64,000 bases of DNA from Coffea arabica. Taxonomy: Eukaryota; Streptophyta; Magnoliopsida; Gentianales; Rubiaceae. The translations under genes were made by a program, and so were the position numbers. The stretch spans positions 19,848,501 through 19,912,500 of the forward strand of contig NC_092323.1 of assembly GCF_036785885.1 (NCBI RefSeq), read 5' to 3'. Below the pieces are notes generated by a model. The model saw nothing but the letters and a program-made list of their open reading frames with translations. It was not told where the DNA came from and did not search any database. Positions 45,921-56,897 of this stretch are shown one piece after another. Each line of letters begins with the position of its first letter. Position 1 is the stretch's first letter.

Positions 45921-46729
45921 GGTTTAATTTCTTTTAGAATTAATTTTTTTCATAATATTACTTGGATCCCCTAAGGTTTTTAAAATCTCACTTACCTCCT
46001 TTGAATTGACATTTCTTGTAACATTTAGCCCCTTTGGAGGAAATACAAGAAAGATAATGCTTTTTTTCCAATACTACCCTTATATTATCTTACTTGTGAA
46101 GTTTACAACAACAATAAAAAGTAAAATAAGGTTAAATTTTCACAAGATGTAAATTTCTTAACTTGAACTATTTATTTTTGTTGTATTGGAACAAAAACAA
46201 AATTTACACCTTGAAAGATTCACACGTATGAAAAGATTATTTTAGTTTTCAGTACAACTTAAACTACAACATGTATTAAAATATATTTCCTAAAAAAATT
46301 CTTGACTTTCTTATAATTATCCATGAAATTCTTCAAGGTGTCAGTTATTCACCAAAATCCTTCTAAGTGGTTAACTTTTTTTTTTTTTTAGTGTAAGCGG
46401 GAGGACTTGAACCCGAAACCTCTTGCTTACACTCCCTCCCCCCGTACCACCCAATCAACGTTCCTTGTTGTCCCATCACGATCTTGATATAGAAAAATAA
46501 GGACCATTATTAGAGATCAATTTATTTTTTTAATCTACATATTTTGGTTTAAAATTTTATTTTAGATTAAATAGTTATTAAGAGCAAGGCTAATATTGTC
46601 AATTTGTGACTTTTGATAGGAATATTTAGTCTTGTCGAGTTGATAGGGGAGGTAAGTCAGATTTTAAAAATCTCGGGGGAGTTAAGTGATATTATGAGAA
46701 GCCTCAAGGGAAGTTTCTGAAATTATCCC
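45921..46729. mobile_element. Mutator-like MITE, diverged copy next to duplicate copy B
   Basis: The right end is well conserved (CCTCAAGGGAAGTTTCTGAA then ATTATCCC at 46729), as is the inner left part (CATAATATTACTTGGATCCC and CACTTACCTCC). The outer left end is degraded and the start at about 45921 is approximate. No target duplication can be shown. It lies exactly where duplicate copy B begins, in place of the leader of RPL4. Confidence 0.55.
46378..46462 (-). repeat. tRNA-derived SINE-like insert
   Basis: On the minus strand the segment reads GATTGGGTGGTACGG..., then GGGTTCAAGTCC, close to the RNA polymerase III box B consensus GGTTCGANTCC, and ends in TTACACT followed by a run of A. The A-tailed, tRNA-like structure within a MITE body suggests a short SINE or a tRNA-like retroposed fragment. 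It is not a functional tRNA gene: no complete cloverleaf can be drawn. Box A is weak. Confidence 0.4.
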
Positions 46730-46734
46730 TATAT

Positions 46735-49700
46735 ATATATATAGACATATATACGTATATATGTGCCCAATATGTCAATTAAAAATCCAATTTAATTAAT
46801 AAAACAAGCAACTGGCATAATATGCAACCAACTGGGCCAGATCTTGATGAAATTATAAATTTATTCTTTTTTCTAGATTTTTCAATTATTTTAACATATA
46901 AAATTCAATTTCAATTATTTTAATATATAAAATCCAATTAAAAACTTTGAAATAGAAGGCTATAACTAATCCTGTCTCCAATCAAATTTGAAATTTAAAA
47001 CTTTCCCATTATCTCTCCATGTTAGATGAATTAATTGAGTGTTTCATAAATCATTTATAGTTTACTATTCAGACTTTAAGCCCTTTTTACTCCTCAATTA
47101 AAGAAAATACATTTGTCAAGCCAAATTCTGAGGGATAATTAATTAGTCTCATTTTAAAATCATTCACCCTATTATACCTTTATCACTTTAGCCCTTGTTA
47201 CTCCTTCATTATTGATTTTTCAAGTCAAATTCTTAGGAATAGTGTGATCGGTCCTATTTTTAAGTTATTCACCCAATTATATTTTCATCACTTTCCTTCT
47301 GAATGCAATAATCATTTGTTAAGTCTTTCAATGATATATTCGATTACTCCTATTTTTTAATGATTCATCCTATAATCACTAAATCAATTTTCTTGTCGAT
47401 TTAAACTTATCTTATTATCATTTTTTTTATATTTAGTGAGCTTAGGGCACTTTCGTAGGTTTGCTTTTTCTAAGTTTATATTTTTATGTTGGACTTTATT
47501 CTGTAAGTTTGTTTTTCAAAAGTTTTAAATTTTTAATGTTGAAACTTATACTTTAGCATTAAATTTGGAGTATGTAAATAATAATTATGATATTTTATTT
47601 GCACTTAGAATAAACTTAATATTAATATAATAATTATGACATTTTATTTGTACTTAGAATAAACTTAATATTAATATTGTGCAGGCATCTAGATGATTTT
47701 TCATATTGCACATGTACATCAAAAGTGCATATAAAAGAAAATTTATATATGAATTCTAAATCAATAAAGGTATATTTAGATGATTGTTTTTGGCGGTATT
47801 TTAGCAAAATTTTGATGAAAATGTAGTATTTCACCAAACATACACCCAAAAGTTTAAACCTTTTCTTGAATACCATTCTAGCTTTTTAGTTGACTAAAAA
47901 TACTTGAAAAATGATGCAACGAATCCTATATAGTGAAAGGAGTGAAAAGATAATTCAAACTTTTTATATGACTAAAAACACTTTAAAATGTGAGGTAACG
48001 CATCCTAATTAATGAAAGGAATGAAAAAAATATGATTGTAGGGTTGAGGATGGTAGAGCTTAGGGAAGAGCTGTCAAATCGGATGATTCATGTGGGTCTA
48101 AGCAAGTTATAATTGGGTTAACCTATATAAAACTACTTAGTTAATAATTCAAAATGGAAAAATCATAAATGAATATAATTTTAGATGGTTTTGGGTTATT
48201 CATACCCATTCATGACCTATTATTAAATTTTTTTTACTTTTTCTCCCACATTTTGTTTTGTAACAAAATAGTATATCATTGTAAATTTGTAATAAAAAAT
48301 AACAACATATCAAATTAATAAATAAATTTTTAACCAAATAAAGAGAAAAAACATTAAAAAAATTACACAGAGGAACCTAAAATGGTGAACGTGGTGAGTT
48401 TCAAATTTTATCACTTTACAAAAATCTAAAAGATATTAATGCAAACAATCAAATAACACTCAAGAAACTAATTAGACTTTTATGAAAGGAAGGGAGAAAG
48501 TAGACTTTTATGAAAGGAATGGAGGAAGTAGGATAAACTTTTTTAAAAAAAATAAAAGAATGGAAATAGAAGAAGAGGAAAAAATGCTAAAGATACTTTT
48601 GCAAAAATTAAATATAATACTGGATTGGTAGTCATTTAGATTTACCTACTAATGATTGAGTTTGAATATAGATTTTATTTAATTAGGTCAAAATAAATGA
48701 TCCAAATCTGTTGAGTTTAGTTGAGTGTTTACCCACTAATTAATGAGTTTAGTTGAGTTACCCGTTTGAGTCCAATTAAATTACATATATAGACTCATTT
48801 GTTGATGGTTGAGCTAATTAAATATTGTAAAACCTTTATAAAGTAAAAATCTTGGGACCACACAAATTCTATTTATTTGAAGAGATATTAATTAATCGAT
48901 AAATGAATGACTTATTAATTTATTGAGTGTATTTTCAATTCAAAGATACATTCATTTAATCAACTAAAGTTTTATTTTATTTTATAAAAATATGAATTAT
49001 TTATTAATAAAAGGAGACTAAAAATCTATATAAAAAAAAACCAATTCATACCTACTTGATTCGCAAGTATAATTTAATTCTATTAATGTATGTAACTAAT
49101 ATCATTTTTCTATTATCAAGAGGTCAAAAGTCTTAGGAATACTAAATAATTTCACTTCCATTTTATTAATAATACAATGAATCAGATTAACAAAATTATA
49201 TGTGTGTGTGTGTGACAAGGAAGTCTTCTTAGAATAAACAAATACAAAGTCTTCCTGCATATTTCATTGTTAAACTATGGCTTCCCATTTAAAAGGTGTT
49301 CATAAATAACTAATGAAATGCATAAAGCATTATGTGAATATAGTATATGTAATTTTAATGAATTATTAATTTATGATATGAATGAAACTAAAGGGTTAGG
49401 TAAGGTTTTCAAAAAAATTATTATCTCATTACTTTATCAAAATTATTAATTTAGCTTGTTAGCCAAGTTGGGACCCCAAAAACTTATTATTTAGTGGATG
49501 TTATTAATTTAACAAGAATTAATTTATAGAGGTTTTACTATAAGTTTTTTTATACAGCTATTAATGGATGGAAAGAACACAAGGATAGGAAGGCATTTCT
49601 AAGTGCGGCAACTTCAGAGGGATATGTCTAGCTAAAGGACTCTTTGTGGAAAATTTTAGAGCTTTGATGAAGTTTATGAAATTTGCAGTTTTAGTCCTTC

Positions 49701-49809
49701 AAGTTTGAATAGTATCTGTTTCAGAATGCGAGAGTGCCAAAGTCCGGTTTTACCAAAATCAAATAAAAATATGTAATTTTAGCAACATGTATGATATTGA
49801 AATTTTGTT
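46735..49809. repeat. Copy B of the RPL4 upstream duplication, without RPL4
   Basis: Collinear with 39850-42722 in the same orientation, about 6.9 kb apart. The TGGGCCAGATCTTGATGAAA site II context is kept near 46834. Local tandem duplications occur within it (61-bp type at about 47577-47676; a partial repeat at 47885-48025; a 29-bp type at 48475-48532), and a (TG)n run occupies the place of copy A's (TA)n run (about 49200). No coding sequence is present. By eye the two copies differ considerably, so the duplication is not recent. Confidence 0.75.
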
Positions 49810-50220
49810 AACTAATTCAATATGAAATTTTGGTAAATTAGATTCAAGTTTGTTTGATATTGATAGAGTTATCTCATGTGTTATCTATTACTATTATTTG
49901 ACTCTTAATTGGATACATTAGTCATTTGCATACTCATACTATAATAACTGGGGAGATATGTTATATTACAATTCTATTTTGTGTATTGTTCTTGATAATG
50001 TGTCCAGCAATATCAACTTTTGAATTGCATGTTTATTTTACATGCAAAACATCTAATTGTGTATTATCAAACTTGATTTTGCTCACTATTATCAACCCAA
50101 AAGTTACATGGGATTAGGGTAGAGGGGGTGTTGTATGGGGTAGAAATTTAAGAGTTAGGGGTGAAGGGTTAGAAGGGCTATGGTTGAATAGAAGTATTTC
50201 TAGCAATTAAGGTAACAAGA
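49810..50220. other. Intergenic, no gene seen
   Basis: AT-rich spacer. A G-rich run (about 50115-50175, GGGTAGAGGGGGTGTTGTATG) precedes the pararetrovirus-like block and could be a vestigial purine tract, but this is not demonstrable. Confidence 0.35.
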
Positions 50221-51290
50221 TATGGCTCGTTGGATAGAAGAATTTCTTATAGATAGAGGAGAAATTTATTAAAGACGCCCAAACTACTTGAAAAAGAATA
50301 GTGATAGAGATAATTTGAGGTAAGAAGTGACTTTTGGGTATAAAACAATAGAAGAAAAATATGTGCTAAGAAAAGCACATACAAGTGGCACAAAGTCCTT
50401 AATGATTCTTGAAAAATAGGATGGGATTTATGAAACTCTTGAAAAGGAAAAAAGGAAAAGTACTTCAAACTTGGAGAAAAAAAGAAAAGAAGCAATCTCA
50501 TACCAAAAAGGAAATCCGTTAGGAAACAAGTTCTTTACGAACAATCATGGCAAAAAATGAACTTTTTATTTTTGCAATGAAAAGGGTCATATAGCACTTG
50601 AATGTCCCAATAAAAATTCTAGGGTATTAAAAAAATTTTTAGAACAAGAATTTATGTTGTACATAAGAATTTAAAAGAATATGATGATATTGTATATAAG
50701 GCTGAATATATTTCTTCTGAAGATGACATTGAATTTATATGTATGTTGAAACCTCTAATCAAGTAAAAACTAGGTAAGTATGTTGAATATATGACTTTTG
50801 AAACTTTCATAGAAAATGAACTCAATAGGACTGGGTTAGGAGATATGGTCAAAGAAGGTTTTACACTTGAAATAAATAAACTAGGTAAGTATAAGAGTCT
50901 AAAAATAGAAGATATATATAAAAATCTAAATTTAAACCATGGCAATCCGAATATTATGAAATGTGTAAATGAATAACAGACGTAAAAGTTACATCGAATG
51001 CAAACCTTTGATAAAAATAAGATTAAAAGACTTAACAAAATTCAAAAGTGAGGTTTATCTATATTGGAATAATACAAATCAATATAACTATTTTGTTTAG
51101 ATTAGGAATTGATTTCCCAGTATTATGTGTTGTATAAAATAAAAGGTTTCATCATTTGATGCAATCCCCAATTGATGGAATACAGTCCAATCTAGTAGCT
51201 AGGGAAGTAATGTGTAAGGTTAAATTTAATTATTTTGTCTCAAAAAATGACAAACGGATTACAAATTCTATAGTCTTAAGAATCCAAATA
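50221..51290 (+). pseudogene. Endogenous pararetrovirus-like remnant (zinc knuckle, then movement-protein-like segment)
   Basis: Readable but broken frames on the plus strand give, in order: a lysine-rich stretch (about 50340-50540); a CCHC-type zinc knuckle with GHIALECP (about 50573-50615) preceded by a basic region; an acidic stretch (EYISSEDDIEFI, about 50705); a 60-codon open piece (50791-50976); and from about 51078 a segment with GIIQI...RLGIDFPVLC and later LVAREVMCKVKF, resembling the core of the 30K movement proteins of Caulimoviridae. The order coat-protein knuckle then movement protein fits cavemo/solendovirus-like genomes. Many stops and frameshifts, one of them in the knuckle region, show it is dead. 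An alternative is a retrotransposon gag remnant, which would leave the movement-protein-like part unexplained. Confidence 0.45.
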
Positions 51291-52016
51291 TAAAACATTA
51301 AGAGTGAAGATGTTCACAATAATTTTTATCTATATAAATAGTAAAAGAGTGAAGAGTGTCATGCCTTTTCTTCGTCAAACACATGACTTGCATGTGTTTT
51401 TTTTTTCGTACGCTTCACGTTCTCGCTCCATGCACGGGCGCGTTTTATCAACTTTGCTTTTGGGCTCATGCCATGCATGGGTACGTTTCCACTTTCATGC
51501 TCGGTGATTGTTTCTCTTCTTCTGGTGCACAATTAAAAATTTCCCAAAAAAGGGAACCATTTGTCTAGCTCTCGTCCTCTTTCGATGTTGCTGTTTAGAG
51601 GCCATTGGTTCTTTCCCTATTGCTTTGGCATTATTAGGGGTTGTTTTATTGTTGGCTTTGCCATTGCATCTTTAGCAGCCTTCGTTGCTTTAGGGTTTTT
51701 GATGCCTTTTCTGTATTTCACTCTCTACGGGCTTCTGCTGCTCTTGAGCAAGTCGATTATCACTATATTTTCTTTCTATGTTATGAATTGGCTGTTTTTT
51801 TTTTTTTGAAGGGAGGTTTCCTATCCAACTGGCCAAAGAACAGCGTTGTTTTCCGAGAAATGTTATTTTTCAGGAAATTTTGCGATTAGTTTATGGTTAA
51901 ATTTTTTCTGCAATCAGGTAACGTTGAGTGCTTACATGTTACTCTCCCTCCTATATTATCTTGTTAAATTATAGTGTACTAATTTTTTCCCTTTTTTTCT
52001 ATTAACTGGTTTCAGA
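51291..52016. other. Spacer between pararetrovirus-like block and RPA-like pseudogene
   Basis: Contains GC-richer sequence at 51390-51500 with a duplicated CATGCA(C/T)GGG phrase and overlapping hydrophobic open frames (51561-51889) without recognisable domains. Part may be the 5' region of the pseudogene downstream, since a splice-acceptor-like TTTCAG precedes 52016. Confidence 0.35.
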
Positions 52017-53290
52017 ATGGCTGATATATTGCTTATTGATGACATAAAACCTGGAATGACGTGTGGGATTGCTGTCATAACGGTTCAGGAAAAGCAGAAT
52101 ATTGGTGTAGCTAGTAATAGTCCAATGAAGTACCAAAGATTAATTTTTGCTGATTCAAAGGTTAGCTGGATAAAACTTGTTTTTCCCCCTAGATTTGATC
52201 CGTGCCGAAAATAAGAGTGTACCGATATATTTACTTAAGATTCTTATAGGGATCAAAAATCCAAGGGATAGGCAATTCAAAATTTGGCTTCCACTGTTGC
52301 ATTGCTTGTCTATTTAAATTAGATACTATACCGTATAGCTTGTCTTCTTTTTAACTAAATTGTTGTTCTATCATCCAATAAATAGGGCGAGTAGAAATAA
52401 AAAACGGTTTGCTGCTCTTCTTCAAAACAAGGCCTACGATTGTCACAACCCAAAAATGTTCTACCAATCACTACATAAGCTTACTCCAATTATAGATTTT
52501 ATCCCTACTCAAAAGGTTGCATTCCATGATTCAGAGTTTTATCCTACTGATTGCATATTTGTCTTTTCATGTGAAAAAATTCAACCAAATTTCTTTTCAC
52601 TATTGTGTAGGTTTCTTGGGTGAAAGCTCGAATCTCTTTCGAGCATATATTTCAGAAATATTGGTACATGTCTTGTGTGAAGTGCCATTGCATGACATCC
52701 GCTAACTATGATGATCTTTATACTTGCAACCACTGTAACGAAAAACAGCGAGTTACGGCCAGGAAAGTTATGCACATATATTGAATTTTTGTGCTCGACA
52801 AAACATGGAATCTCGTGTTCATGTTGTCATTCTTTGTTGTATTGTAATGCAGGTGTCGCTTCGACGTTGAGCTTGTTGATGATACTGATACAATCATTGC
52901 ATCAGTTTTTAGTGATTGGGCGGAAGGATTGCTTAAATTCTTTGCCATTGAGACAATGGAACATTTTAACAAGGTATTTAGTTAGCATATAGTATAGATT
53001 CTAATTACTTACTTTTTTTTAAACATTACTGTGCTTTGAAAAGTTACATATTATTCCAGATGATTCTGCTAACTATTTTTTCACTGGTAATTGCCTTTGA
53101 TTTGTAGAATCTGGAGCTTCCTTTGGACAGGGTGCATGAAGAACTGAAGCTAAAATCATTCATAGTCCAGATCAAGCCAAGCGCTACTAGGGAAAGAAGT
53201 AGTAATCCACGCTACACTATAGAATACTATTTTGAAGTAACTCAGACTTGCAATGTGTTAAGTCCCCTCATGAAATGCTGCTTAGGATAG
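52017..53290 (+). pseudogene. Replication protein A 70-kDa subunit-like gene remnant
   Basis: Exon-like pieces separated by GT...AG introns spell parts of a plant RPA1-like protein. Piece 1 (52017-52160) has LLIDDIKPGM...YQRLIFADSK, an OB-fold start. Piece 2 (52611-about 52760) has YWYMSCVKCHC...LYTCNHCNEKQR, the four-Cys zinc module of the RPA1 C-terminal domain. Piece 3 (52853-52973) has CRFDVELVDDTDTIIASVFS. Piece 4 (53108-53290) has SFIVQIKPSATRER and ends at TAG. The donor after piece 2 reads AG-GAAAGT instead of the expected AG-GTAAGT, and most of the OB folds are missing. RPA binds single-stranded DNA; RPA1-like genes are abundant in plants and also ride on Helitrons, but no Helitron end was seen. 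I judge it a pseudogene or fragment. Confidence 0.6.
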
Positions 53291-54931
53291 GCCAGATGAT
53301 GTTGATGAAAGGGATGCGACCCTGTAAACAACAGGTAGTAATACCGAAATTTTATATAGACTATATCTCCTTCTATGTATTCCTCTAATAATCAGCATAA
53401 TTACTTTTATAATTGAACAAAGAAGCAGCCTTCTTTATCCAAGGCTTAAGTATGCCCTGAAACTCGATTTGAAGACTGTGAAGAGATGCCCAAGCAATTA
53501 ATAGAGATTGATGTTTCCGAGTGAAGCAAGAAGCCATGAAATATATAATTTCACTGTGACACAACATAATGCCGTGGTATAACATTCCATTTTTTATTGT
53601 TATTTTTGACTTTAGTATAACTTTATGAGCTCTTTCTTGGTATTCCTTCCAAGACATTACTTTTTGTTCAAACTGGTCAGAGTAAACCAGCTCATTGAAC
53701 TATGTTTCTTACTTCCAAAACTTTATAACTGTATTTCCTCTTTCATATGAACCATCACTGTCTAAGCTATTTAATCAATTACTATGGTGCTATTTTTAGA
53801 ATGTTTCATTATTGTTTTCTAGTGGTCCAATTCCAGCTGCACCATTTATCACCCTACCACTTTGGCTGCACTCCTCTAACAATTTATTGTTCCATCACTA
53901 TAGCCAACTATTTTCTGCACCATAGTAATGGTGCTTTTTTCTTGTTAATACATTAATTGGTGATTTAATACAACCACTATAAGCTTTAGTTTGTAGGCAT
54001 AAACAAGGCTCAACATTCATTCACTTTTTTGACCTATTGTTTACCTTGCTCTTCTATCTTATCTGTTATGAAAAAATCCTTCTCCCATGGACACACTTAA
54101 AAACCCTTTTAGAAAATGGAGTTCAGTTGAAGGAAACAACAAGGTTAAGTTTTTTCTTCATACATTTGGTAAGAACCATGTCCATGTTGCAATAGCTAAG
54201 TCAACTCCAGGAGCAAACACTTTATATTATATAAACAAAAAGTTTATTGAAGCTTATCCCTTGGTATTAGAGTACATAGGTGAACCATTTCTGTATTGAA
54301 TTGCTTTGGTGGAACAGTGGCTGCAAAACATTAGTGTTATTCCTGCAAAAGCTTTTGTAAAGAATGGTACATTTTCTCAAATATTTTTGTCCTTTATTGT
54401 TTCGTATGGCTTACCTATTTGATTCTTGTCTTTGATTTTTTTTACAATGTTTAAAAAGTTGAGTAATGCCAAGATTAGTGAAGTCTCGCTAGGAAAACCT
54501 TGGTGTTATTTTTTTTGGTTCTAACAGAGAACCCAGGTACATGCTTAATACTGTCTAAGTTTATTTTTCGTCAAAACTAATTGATAACATATTTTCCTTT
54601 ATTCTATAGCAACTTTCTACTACAATTTTTTATCCCATTGGTCTTCAAAATGGTCAAACTATCACGTTATACCATGGCATCCAATGCTGGGATGTAACCA
54701 TCAAAGACAAGTGCTTAGACCAAGGATAGACCTCATTTTGCAGAGACAGTCTAATCCATGGAACTAATATGGTTATTTTATGGAAAAAGCCCATCTTTCA
54801 TATGATATTCTAGCTTTCTCTGAAACACAACATCATAGTTTGATGCCTTAGGCTCTTCTATTACTAATGCTCTCGCATACAGGAAATCACCTACTCTTTT
54901 AGCTCTTATTTTATTCAGGCTGCAACTCGGA
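53291..54931. other. Intergenic with a possible gene fragment at 54087-54299
   Basis: Mostly AT-rich and featureless. The 70-codon frame at 54087-54299 (MDTLKNPFRKWSSVEGNNKV and on to YPLVLEYIGEPFLY) looks like real protein by composition. After its stop the same frame continues IALVEQWLQNISVIPAKAFV, so it may be a piece of a broken gene. I do not recognise the family. Nothing else is supported. Confidence 0.3.
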
Positions 54932-56897
54932 ACTCTTTTTTTTTTCCCGAAACGATAGGAGATTTTCATTGCTTTAATGAGAAAGAGTACATGTACGAGC
55001 AACGGCTCGAGAGAAGCTATACAAGAAGTGTTCTAAGAACACTGAGGAAACAGTCTTTCCTCATCAACAATAACGCCTAAAGCATCATCACTTAATTTTT
55101 TGCTAACTAACATATGTTCTTGTCTACACAAGTCAAAAGAGCACATGCAAAACAAACTCTGTAACTTAGAGATGTCTTCCAGTACTATTGCCATCTTAAT
55201 GTTCGCAGGGCTCTGCTGTTTGATTTGTCTCCACAGCTCCTTGTTACAAAACTTCAGCTTAACCTTGCTCCAGTTTCGATGCATAGCTTTGCACAAGGCC
55301 AGCTTCAGAGCTAGTGCATCATCTAGGACTTTGTTTCCCAGACTGATCTCATTCATTATCCACCCTGTCATTCTATTCCATGCATATTCCTTAACTGTGA
55401 TTCCTATCCCAACATTATGCTGTCCTTTTTCCTTTGTTGTTTCTATTTCCATTATCACAGGTCCCTCATTTGTATAATTCTGATCTTGCAAGTCTTGTCT
55501 AGGGACTGTTTCTTCTGTGCTCTTTTCAACTTTCGTGACCTCTTCCTGCAGCTGTTCCATCCAATCCTTGTGTGCTCTTGCTATTGTTTTGAAAGGTGTA
55601 ACTATATCTGATTTCTCGAATTCCCTCTTATTTCTTTCTTTCCACACTTGCCACAGGATATTAGCAGTTAAACCAATATGTTCCAACCCCTCTGGTCTAT
55701 GCCTTGCTTCTGAAATCCTTAGCCACCATCGTTTGAAGTTCCCTTGTTGATCCTTTGCCCCATCCCACTGAATAGGAGCTGCCTTCCAAATGTTCATCGA
55801 ATGAGGACAGGTCAACAGGAGATGTTCTACAGTTTCCTGTGCCGTTCCACAAGTTGTGCAAGTAGGATCACCCTGGACCGTTCTCCTCCTCACAGCTTCA
55901 TTCACTGGCAGAGCTCCTTGAATGCATTTCCAAATGAAGAATTTGATCTTGTGCTTAATGTTTAAACTCCATAGAGTGTTCCACATTTGAATAACTTGAG
56001 GGCTACCTTCTGCATAACTAGAGCTTGCTCCATCAGGATTACCCGTTTTTCTTTTTATGCTTTGCTTCATCAGGAGTTTGTAGCCCGAGTTGACAGTGTA
56101 TTGCCCTCCTGCCTTTGGTTGCCAATAAAAGCTATCCTCCCTCTCTGAAAGACTCAAGGGTATAGCTAGAATTTTGTGCGCATCATGTCTGTTAAAATTT
56201 CTGAAGATGATATTCCTATTCCATCTTTGATGACTTATGAGCTTTCCCACCTTTTCCAGCTTACACATGCTCCTTTGTCTTGTAGTCGGCCTACCTGTAG
56301 TTGTATCTGGAATCCACTTGTGTTCCCAGATGCTTGCACTACGCCCATTCCCTATCCTCCCAATCAGTCATTCATTGAGTAGGCTTCTTGCTCCCATTAA
56401 ACCTTGCCAAATCCAGGATGCATTTTTGGTGGGACTGCAATGTAAGATGAACTCCTTTGGAAAATATTTAGCTTTTAACACCTTGCTCACCAACAGATTT
56501 GGTTTAGTAATTAACCTCCATACTTGCTTTCCTAGCAGAGCTTGATTGAAAGCTTCAAGATCCTTGAAGCCTAGATCTCCTGCCTTTTTTTCCAAAGCCA
56601 TTCTTTCCCAAGAAATCCAGTGTATTTTGTTCTTGCCATTAGATTCTCCCCACCAAAAATTGGCCATCAGTGCACAGACATCTTTACACAATCTTCTTGG
56701 CAGCTTGAAGCACGACATCACGTACGTAGGCATAGCCATTGCGACTGCCTTCAGCAATACTTCTTTACCTGCTGGGCTCAAAAATTTATTTTTCCGGTTC
56801 TGGAATCTTTTCCTTATATTGTCCCTCACGAAGCCAAAAATCTGTTCTTTAGTTCTTGAGACAACCATTGGGAGCCCCAAATATTTGCCTTGTGTTG
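54932..56897 (-). mobile_element. LINE (L1-type) retrotransposon, 3' half
   Basis: Minus-strand coding sequence for the end of a plant LINE ORF2 is followed by a short 3' UTR and a poly(A) tail visible as a T run at about 54938-54950. The 5' side stops abruptly at 56897, where an Athila-like LTR begins. The rest of the LINE, if present, lies beyond the right window edge. No target duplication can be checked. Confidence 0.8.
55033..56896 (-). pseudogene. LINE ORF2 C-terminal part: RT thumb, zf-RVT, RNase H-like
   Basis: One frame on the minus strand runs from the Athila junction to the TGA at 55033, broken only by a stop at 56368-56370. It begins with the end of the reverse transcriptase (YLGLPMVVSRTKEQIFGFV; LSPAGKEVLLKAVAMAMPTY; the ANFWWGE segment). 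It passes through RIGNGRSASIWEHKWIPD and the zf-RVT region (WNTLWSLNIKHKIKFFIW; CTTCGTAQETVEHLLLTCPH). It ends in a degenerate RNase H-like domain (GIGITVKEYAWN; VLDDALALKLALCKAM). This protein would copy LINE RNA at the target site. The catalytic RT core and endonuclease are not in the window. The preserved frame suggests fairly recent loss of function. Confidence 0.85.

Noticed and set aside
46378-46462. A functional tRNA gene
   Set aside because: Only the box B region fits; acceptor, D and anticodon arms cannot be assembled.
39850-49809. The two 2.9-kb direct repeats as LTRs of one element
   Set aside because: There are no clear TG...CA ends, no target duplication, no primer site after copy A and no purine tract before copy B. 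Copy A merges into the RPL4 promoter.
53385-53657. 90-codon minus-strand frame near the RPA-like pseudogene
   Set aside because: No recognisable domain, and it lies in the 3' flank of the pseudogene on the opposite strand; there is not enough evidence to call a gene.
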